A program made the position numbers and the translations under genes. Shown in pieces: positions 31,879 to 36,931 of a stretch of 36,931 nt of DNA. Source of the DNA: Chitinophagales bacterium (lineage in GTDB: Bacteria; Bacteroidota; Bacteroidia; Chitinophagales; Saprospiraceae); contig JAKSDI010000308.1 of assembly GCA_022360175.1 (NCBI GenBank), positions 1 through 36,931 of the forward strand, in the 5' to 3' direction. Positions within the stretch are counted from its first letter, which is position 1; the number at the start of each line of letters is the position of its first letter. The notes below the pieces were generated by a model that saw only the letters and a list, made by a program, of their open reading frames with translations, made no database searches and was not told the DNA's origin.

Positions 31879-33276
31879 CTATTGCCGTTTCAACCTATGT
31901 TGTACACCCTTATCAATCTGATTTATAAATTCGTTTATATCTTCAATGCCCTTTTCAGAGAACCCAGGCAAATGTGAATGTTCAGGATAGATTATGTGTT
32001 TCGAATTAGGCAGGTATTGAGAAGCTGTGATTCCGTACCATTCGGGGGTCCAAGGGTCAAATTGGCCAGACAAAATTAAAACGGAACCATCATATATTGA
32101 ATTTGGCCATTTTCTCATTAAATATAATGAGTTTACTTTCCAAACGTCTCCCATCTCAAAGGAAACATCATTGGCTTGATAATCATAGAGCCATGAATAT
32201 AAGTTTTTCTGTTGATTAATGACATTTATCTTCTCTTCCGCGATCTCCTCTGAAAGCCATAAGGAATAACGCATGCCTAAAGCTTGTCCTGATGGTTCAA
32301 GGTAGTAATTTATAACTTCAGCAATTCCTTGATGATTTCCTTGTGTTATGTTTTGAATTGAGGTTGTTACTTCTTTTAAAGAACTATGGCTACTCATTTT
32401 GAAGAGAACAATATCAATTAATTCATTTTTAGTATATCGGAACGATTTGCCATTAATAGATACTTCAAAAACAGAATCCTGAACAGAATGAAGGTAATTT
32501 TTCCATTGACGATAGAATTGTTCTGAACCTGAGTAGTAATCGGTAATTCTTATTAAAATGCTATCGATATTCCGATAGGCTTCCTCATCGTAATTGACCT
32601 GATGGGGCAAAGGCGAATCTAAAATTAATGCTGCTGTATTTTTAGGGTATGTTTGCGCATAAGCGGTCATTAGGTTACAACTGTACGACATCCCATACAA
32701 AATCATTTTATCGATTTTCAATACTTTCCTCAATGCCTCAATATCTTCCACCGTTTCCAGGGTGTTGTAGCCATTAAGGTCAATGTTTTGGGAAACCAAT
32801 CGCTTATAACAGGCTTGAACCCCTTGCATTTTTAACTGCCTCAAGGAATCGCCCCAAAGTCCATTTACTAACCCATAAATGCGCAAAGAGTCAACCTCTG
32901 GGCATGTTAGAGATGGCTCAGCATACCTAGTCCCTCTTTGCTCAAAAACAAAAACATCTCTCTTTTCTCCCCAGGCGGTATTAACGACTCCATTAGCCAT
33001 ATGTAGTGATGAATTTCCAGGCCCTCCGGACATAATAAGAACGGGCACATTCATTTTTCGTAAACTATCGGGGGCTTTCGAATAAATAAACGGTAACTTT
33101 ATTAGATTGGATGAATTTTCTGTTCTGTTTTCAGGAACGGAAATCCAACCGCTAATCCACGTTCTACTTGAAGTATTTTCTATTGGAACAGGATGTAGAA
33201 AATTTACTTTCGGATTTGTTATTGTACAACCAAGAAAGATTGTCAAGAAGAATAAAACAATTATGTTTTTTACCAT
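31879..33276 (-). CDS. S33-type alpha/beta hydrolase peptidase, lipoprotein
   Basis: 465 residues from the ATG at 33276, which starts a lipobox signal (IIVLFFLTIFLGC). An upstream ATG at 33324 is less likely. The oxyanion motif MSGGPGN, EQRGTRYAEPSL, the nucleophile elbow YGMSYS (Ser197 in this numbering), the Asp in LSGQFDPWTPEW and the His in YPEHSHLPGF form a full triad. The domain plan is that of proline iminopeptidase or tripeptidyl aminopeptidase (TAP-like C-terminus). It should trim peptides outside the inner membrane. The elbow ends in Ser rather than Gly. Confidence 0.9.
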   Translation of the reverse strand: MVKNIIVLFFLTIFLGCTITNPKVNFLHPVPIENTSSRTWISGWISVPENRTENSSNLIKLPFIYSKAPDSLRKMNVPVLIMSGGPGNSSLHMANGVVNTAWGEKRDVFVFEQRGTRYAEPSLTCPEVDSLRIYGLVNGLWGDSLRQLKMQGVQACYKRLVSQNIDLNGYNTLETVEDIEALRKVLKIDKMILYGMSYSCNLMTAYAQTYPKNTAALILDSPLPHQVNYDEEAYRNIDSILIRITDYYSGSEQFYRQWKNYLHSVQDSVFEVSINGKSFRYTKNELIDIVLFKMSSHSSLKEVTTSIQNITQGNHQGIAEVINYYLEPSGQALGMRYSLWLSEEIAEEKINVINQQKNLYSWLYDYQANDVSFEMGDVWKVNSLYLMRKWPNSIYDGSVLILSGQFDPWTPEWYGITASQYLPNSKHIIYPEHSHLPGFSEKGIEDINEFINQIDKGVQHRLKRQ

Positions 33277-33353
33277 AATAATGCATTTGGCAACAAAATT
33301 GGGGCTAATTCTGACCCTATGCATTCACATTTGTTAAGAGTATGCCTAAACTT

Positions 33354-33908
33354 TTAAAATTTATTTTTTATTCTACTTAAGCTTTGGGGAGTAACTCCTA
33401 AATAAGAAGCAATATACCTCTGAGAAACCAGATTAAATAAATCAGGGTGATTCTGGATAAGATTGCTGTATCTCTCTTTTAAATCTTTGGTTTGCAAATT
33501 TTTCAATCTTTCCACCATAAGGAGATAGGCTTTTTCTGCTATAATAGTTCTAATCTTTTCGAATTTAACATGTTGATTACAAAAGGAACTTAATGTCTTT
33601 TTATCAAAAATATAAACGGTAGTATCATTTAATGCCTGTAAGAATAATTTGCTAGTGTTGCCGGTTATAAAGGCTTCGTAATCAGTAGCGAACCAATTTT
33701 CTTGAAAAAAATGATGGGTTACATCTGTTCCATCAATTAATCGATATCCACGTACAAAACCTTGATTGATAAAAAATATTTTGTTTACAAAAGTGCCAGT
33801 AACGAGGAGATGTTCACCTTTCTTGTATTGTACTAATTTACCTTTAGTAAGGAATAATTCATATTCCTCATCTGAAATTTTGATGTAATTTGAAAGTATA
33901 TCTTTCAT
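33354..33908 (-). CDS. Crp/Fnr-family regulator
   Basis: 184 residues. A cyclic-nucleotide-binding-like beta-roll (about 20-110, YKKGEHLLVTGTFVNKIFFI) is followed by a helix-turn-helix (about 150-184, SQRYIASYLGVTPQSLSRIK). It lacks Cys clusters for an iron-sulfur centre, so it is not a classical oxygen sensor. Short Bacteroidota members of this type usually sense unknown signals. It lies 77 bp upstream of the S33 gene on the same strand and may control it. Confidence 0.9.
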   Translation of the reverse strand: MKDILSNYIKISDEEYELFLTKGKLVQYKKGEHLLVTGTFVNKIFFINQGFVRGYRLIDGTDVTHHFFQENWFATDYEAFITGNTSKLFLQALNDTTVYIFDKKTLSSFCNQHVKFEKIRTIIAEKAYLLMVERLKNLQTKDLKERYSNLIQNHPDLFNLVSQRYIASYLGVTPQSLSRIKNKF

Positions 33909-34043
33909 ACGCTGATGGGAGTTTTTTTGGCTTTTGAAATCATTTATTAACTTTTCTGAAGTCTCAAATAAGTTAATGAATAGCCGGGAATCTTAGATCA
34001 CTTATAAGCAAGAGGCTTTATAATTCAAGACTTATTTTACCAC

Positions 34044-34601
34044 TTACTTAAGTTTTTTTAAGCTCTCAATGAAAGAAACGATTTCATCAGTCATCTTTTC
34101 ACCATCAATTTCTTCTGGGGTAAAAGAAGATCGCAGCAAGGCAAGTGCAGATGTTAATTCACATAAAAGCTGGATATGAGGATAATCTTCTCCAACAATT
34201 CGACTAATGACTGAGCGAAAATTATCCATAGTGTAACCTGATTTTACTGCTTCTTTTATCTCAGGATCAGAACGCATGGCTGATATCAAACCGGGCAATA
34301 AATCAGGTCTTTCTTCAGCACTTTTGCATCTAGGAGCTACTAAAGCCCTCAGATCCTTGAGAGGGTTATCCGTAACAGGAGCAACGGGGGTGGGCATCAT
34401 TTTAATAGCATCAATAATTAGAGCTTCTTTTGTTGACCAACGACGATATATAGCACCTGTACCGGCACCAGCTTTAGTGGCTACATCTTGTACTTTGAAT
34501 CGGTCAAACCCTACCTCAATCAATAACTCGGAGGCTGCTTTAAGAATGGCTTCCGTTCTGTTATTGTCACGTTTTCGACCTCTTGAGTTTGTTTCTTTCA
34601 T
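34044..34601 (-). CDS. TetR-family repressor
   Basis: 185 residues from the ATG at 34601. An ATG 15 bp earlier is possible. The TetR helix-turn-helix is at about 10-60 (ILKAASELLIEVGFDRFKVQ, then DVATKAGAGTGAIYRRW). The C-terminal domain resembles TetR_C_11-like ligand domains (LICELTSAL-like LLCELTSALALLRSSF). It is divergent from the unknown gene at 34754, and each of the two promoters has a palindrome at its -33 place (34657-34670 and 34683-34716). It is very likely autoregulated and represses its neighbour. Confidence 0.93.
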   Translation of the reverse strand: MKETNSRGRKRDNNRTEAILKAASELLIEVGFDRFKVQDVATKAGAGTGAIYRRWSTKEALIIDAIKMMPTPVAPVTDNPLKDLRALVAPRCKSAEERPDLLPGLISAMRSDPEIKEAVKSGYTMDNFRSVISRIVGEDYPHIQLLCELTSALALLRSSFTPEEIDGEKMTDEIVSFIESLKKLK

Positions 34602-34656
34602 CGTAGCGTAATTCAATGACTATTTGCAGTAAAGTTAATGCTAAAAATCAATTACG

Positions 34657-34670
34657 GAAATATGTATTTC
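34657..34670. promoter_or_regulatory. Predicted TetR operator at the tetR promoter
   Basis: GAAATATGTATTTC has 6-bp perfect arms around 2 bp. A -7-like TAACTTTA for the TetR gene lies at 34637-34630, so the palindrome covers its -33 region. Confidence 0.5.
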
Positions 34671-34682
34671 TAAAATTATTTA

Positions 34683-34716
34683 TAGAAATTATTGTTTCCG
34701 GAAATAATAGTTTCTA
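34683..34716. promoter_or_regulatory. 34-bp palindromic TetR operator
   Basis: A long inverted repeat centred on TTTCCGGAAA at 34699/34700, with outer arms TAGAAA and TTTCTA. It shares GAAAT/ATTTC wording with the site at 34657-34670. A -7-like TAGATTTT for the gene at 34754 starts at 34726, so binding would block that promoter. Confidence 0.65.
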
Positions 34717-34753
34717 TTATTGTGCTAGATTTTGTTATTTAAACAGAAATAAA

Positions 34754-35314
34754 ATGAAACTAGAATTAAGTTTTAAAGCGAATACTTATGTTGATTTTGC
34801 AATTGGTTTAGTGATTAAAGGGAAGGAGTCTCAAGTGTTTCAGGAATATTTTCCTGCTGTAAGTGCCGTTTTACAGGAACTTGAAATGAGGACGATAGTT
34901 TCCTATGCCGTTTTAGACTCCAATTTGAAAGGTGATCAGCCGGAACAAGGGGCGCTCTCGTTTTTTAGGAAAGTGGAAAACTATAATACATTTTTGCAGG
35001 ATCCCCGTGTTAAGAAGGTGCTTCATTTAAGAGATGAAGGAATGATTTTTTTAAATGATGGCAATATGTTTGAAGCAACAGGACATATGATTAAGGTCGA
35101 TACTGACAGCGATTACGCCTTGGTACTGTCGTCGGATGATGTAACTGAAGCTTCCCCTCTTATCGAAATGAAAATAAATAAGAATAGCCCAAATAAGGCT
35201 TTTGGTGGGAGAACCTTATCCATACATAATTGGAGTGATAAAACGGCTAAACTAATGAATTCAAACTCTGATTCGGTTACCGTTCTCCGTATCCGATTCT
35301 TTCCTAGGGGTTAG
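34754..35314 (+). CDS. Unknown protein controlled by a divergent TetR
   Basis: 186 residues from the ATG at 34754 (MKLELSFKANTYVDFAIGLV). Upstream in-frame codons cross the operator region and are not likely translated. No signal peptide, membrane helix or known catalytic motif is recognised. The sequence looks like a compact soluble alpha/beta protein, with FFRKVENYNTFLQDPRVKKV and a C-terminal HNWSDKTAKLMNSNSDSVTV. The C-terminal part (SPLIEMKINKNSPNKAFGG) may be a beta-sandwich. It has its own promoter and a terminator (35334-35371). Confidence 0.65.
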   Translation: MKLELSFKANTYVDFAIGLVIKGKESQVFQEYFPAVSAVLQELEMRTIVSYAVLDSNLKGDQPEQGALSFFRKVENYNTFLQDPRVKKVLHLRDEGMIFLNDGNMFEATGHMIKVDTDSDYALVLSSDDVTEASPLIEMKINKNSPNKAFGGRTLSIHNWSDKTAKLMNSNSDSVTVLRIRFFPRG

Positions 35315-35333
35315 TGAATTGTTGCTATGTGAT

Positions 35334-35371
35334 AATTGCTCCTAAGCGATGGTTTGGGAGCAATTGTTTTT
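35334..35371 (+). terminator. Intrinsic terminator of the gene at 34754
   Basis: AATTGCTCC (35334-35342) pairs with GGAGCAATT (35357-35365), and GTTTTT follows. The 9-bp stem with a T-run, 20 bp after the stop codon, is a standard terminator. Confidence 0.75.
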
Positions 35372-35392
35372 CACTTGTTGACATATGAGCAG

Positions 35393-35461
35393 TAGTGCTT
35401 TAGATTTAGCTTTTAGTGCTTTTAATTAAGAATCCCATCTTGCTCTTTTCCCTCTTACATC
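35393..35461 (-). repeat. 68-bp direct repeat, copy B
   Basis: Nearly identical to copy A at 31789-31856, in the same orientation and 3.6 kb away. The repeat includes the M15-type tail coding sequence and about 37 bp beyond its stop codon. Upstream here the protein fragment continues (to 35536), so copy B keeps more of the source gene. Confidence 0.75.
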
Positions 35462-35536
35462 TATATGAACAGTTCTTGTGCCTGGGTATCTTCCAATTCC
35501 CCCTTTATTTCTGATTACTTCTTTTTCCACTATTTC
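35426..35536 (-). pseudogene. C-terminal remnant of an M15-type peptidase
   Basis: The frame encodes EIVEKEVIRNKGGIGRYPGT, then RTVHIDVRGKRARWDS and a stop at 35426-35428. GGIGRYP followed by VHIDVRG is the C-terminal signature of D-Ala-D-Ala carboxypeptidase-like M15 metallopeptidases, where the His and Asp of HID bind zinc. An in-frame stop lies directly upstream, and the preceding domain is missing. It is a gene fragment whose last part is repeated at 31789-31856. Confidence 0.65.
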
Positions 35537-35685
35537 TTATTTCGGGAATTAAATTGATCCCAAGGAGCCCCGTTATTAGTAAAAAAGCCAATAGTATAGT
35601 TATCCACTTTTTCATTTCTTAATATCACATAATGTTCCGTATAAATATTGTAGTGACGTTTAGCCAATAGGAACATATTACACAT
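35530..35685 (-). CDS. Short protein of unknown function
   Basis: 51 residues from the ATG at 35685 (MCNMFLLAKRHYNIYTEHYV), overlapping the end of the CPBP protease gene by 8 bp in the manner of coupled genes. The tail FFTNNGAPWDQFNSRNKK is protein-like, but no family is recognised. It may be a real small gene or part of the debris that includes the M15 fragment. Confidence 0.3.
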   Translation of the reverse strand: MCNMFLLAKRHYNIYTEHYVILRNEKVDNYTIGFFTNNGAPWDQFNSRNKK

Positions 35686-36562
35686 TATTGGTTGGTCGTT
35701 TTTCTTTCCAAAATGGTGCAATAATTTTATTTTCTTTATGGCATAAATACAATAATATGATTGCTGCTATTAGACAGAATACGGTCGCTTGTATTGAACC
35801 TTCGGGGCCAAATTCTCCGCCTGTATACCAAGCAGCACCGTTTATTTGGGAAGTTATCCAGGATTTATCTGTTTTATGACCTGAGACAGTTGCTCCATAA
35901 ATTCCTGATTGCATAAAATTCCACGCAAAATGTAAGGCAATAGGGAGCCATAAACTTCTTGAATACATATAACTCGCTCCAAGCAATATTCCAGCTTGAA
36001 TAGCTAAACCCAATGAGGCCACTAATGAACCGTTAGGATTTGTAAAATGTAATCCACCAAATATCAATGCAGATATTATCAAAGCAATATAACTTCCTAA
36101 TTTTTCTTCCATAATTCTAAAAATTATTCCCCTCAATAATATTTCTTCAAATATTGCTGATGTGAAAGCCATTGTTAGTGCAGGTATCACATATATGAAT
36201 CTGTTGATTGATACAATTTCATAACCACCTTTTATGTAGATGAACAAGATTGTCAAAGATTGAAGAACAATTCCAATTAATAAACCTAAGAAGATATTTG
36301 AACCAAATTTCTTTGCAGATAATTCTGTAATTTCCCGCCTCTCATAGTATCGGTATAAAACTATATATGCAATAATCGCTATCATGGATGATATGATTCC
36401 TGCAATTAGATTTTCCGTCTCTTTAGATAAAGTGGTTGGTTCGAGAACTGCACTAATCAAGTTTTGGGATAATGCATAAAGCCCCACTACTACAATGATT
36501 CCCAATATTATTTTTGTTAAAGGAAAGTGCAATATCTTATAACCGATTCCTTTCTTGTCCAT
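35678..36562 (-). CDS. CPBP-family intramembrane metalloprotease
   Basis: 294 residues and about eight hydrophobic helices. The three CPBP (Abi/CAAX-like) motifs are present: FEEILLRG (Glu139, Glu140, Arg144), FGGLHF (His172) and ALHFAWN (His211, Asn215). The family cleaves within or near the membrane and is related to Rce1. Bacterial members act in bacteriocin immunity or surface-protein processing, and the role here is unknown. It is a stand-alone gene at the window end. Confidence 0.92.
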   Translation of the reverse strand: MDKKGIGYKILHFPLTKIILGIIVVVGLYALSQNLISAVLEPTTLSKETENLIAGIISSMIAIIAYIVLYRYYERREITELSAKKFGSNIFLGLLIGIVLQSLTILFIYIKGGYEIVSINRFIYVIPALTMAFTSAIFEEILLRGIIFRIMEEKLGSYIALIISALIFGGLHFTNPNGSLVASLGLAIQAGILLGASYMYSRSLWLPIALHFAWNFMQSGIYGATVSGHKTDKSWITSQINGAAWYTGGEFGPEGSIQATVFCLIAAIILLYLCHKENKIIAPFWKEKRPTNNV

Positions 36563-36931
36563 ATTTCTATTTTTGTTTTATAATGAAAGTTAACATTTGT
36601 ATCCCCTCATTGCATATATATAACTTACCTCTGCCCATCTCTTCCAATAGGCACTAAATCATAAACAAAATCTAAAATCCAATAGAACTTGGATATGTTT
36701 AAATTTCCGTGATTGAGTGAGAGTGAAGGAAATTTTATTCTGAACAAGGCAGTAAACATAGACATACCCTTAGGTACGGCGTCCCGATAGTTATCGCATA
36801 CGCGTCAACCTAAGGGATTGAAGATAAAATGTAAATGATTAATTCGCTTCCGTTTTTCATAAGTATGATAGTAAGCGACCAGAGGGACAAATTCCATCCA
36901 TTTCTTAGGTTTTAGGAATAAATCCCAAAAA
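36563..36931. other. Intergenic end region with a hairpin
   Basis: No gene is seen. CCCTTAGGT (36767-36775) and ACCTAAGGG (36808-36816) form a 9-bp stem whose 32-nt loop contains the small palindrome CGATAGTTATCG (36785-36796). Nearby ATGTTTAAATTTCC (36695) resembles the ends of the palindromic elements at 1440 and 18491, so this may be another degenerate repeat. Confidence 0.5.

Noticed and set aside
36767-36816. Hairpin with CGATAGTTATCG loop as a dif or attachment site
   Set aside because: It does not have the 11-6-11 layout of XerCD sites, and no recombinase gene is nearby.

Overview
The window is AT-rich and reads as a chromosome segment of a Bacteroidota bacterium, most likely a marine-type Cytophagales relative. 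The evidence is the protein families, many short lipoproteins with an SC lipobox, and promoters of the Bacteroidota form TTTG-N19-TAnnTTTG (a perfect case lies at 3491-3522). No rRNA, tRNA, CRISPR array, phage or transposase gene was found. Most genes are on the minus strand.

Layout. 1-1838: interspersed palindromic repeats around an endonuclease/exonuclease/phosphatase lipoprotein, plus a small frameshifted gene. 1839-4612: a PagL-like outer-membrane barrel, a LysR regulator divergent from a short-chain dehydrogenase, and a PQ-loop protein. 4621-9196: two AraC modules (hydrolase-SRPBCC-AraC, and GNAT-AraC-DUF6326). 9428-12849: a possible histidine-phosphatase-like protein, a di-heme cytochrome c peroxidase and a serine hydrolase. 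12888-20808: a denitrification island in transcription order norC, norB, nirK, nirV, SCO, norQ, norD. 21085-26256: two further AraC modules with SRPBCC, NTF2-like and alpha/beta hydrolase genes. 26345-31567: an unknown secreted protein, an SLC13 transporter, DoxX, a nitroreductase with a broken MarR gene upstream, and a methyltransferase. 31568-35536: a segment bounded by 68-bp direct repeats that contain the 3' end of an M15-type peptidase gene. It holds an S33 peptidase, a Crp/Fnr regulator, and a TetR regulator divergent from an unknown gene. 35678-36562: a CPBP membrane protease.

How it works together. The island can reduce nitrite to nitric oxide (copper NirK with a fused cytochrome c domain) and nitric oxide to nitrous oxide (NorCB). 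It also carries the maturation factors NorQ, NorD and NirV and a SCO-type copper protein with an extra metal-binding domain. No nitrous oxide reductase or nitrate reductase is present here, so this locus stops at N2O.

The most interesting regulatory pattern is at four promoters of the AraC modules. Each has two tandem 21-bp direct repeats starting 23 bp upstream of a TAnnTTTG-like -7 element. In two cases the repeats overlap the 3' end of the AraC gene itself. The sequence suggests a shared architecture for AraC-activated promoters. The second theme is small palindromic repeat elements of about 165 bp, one of which ends 17 bp before the nirK start codon.
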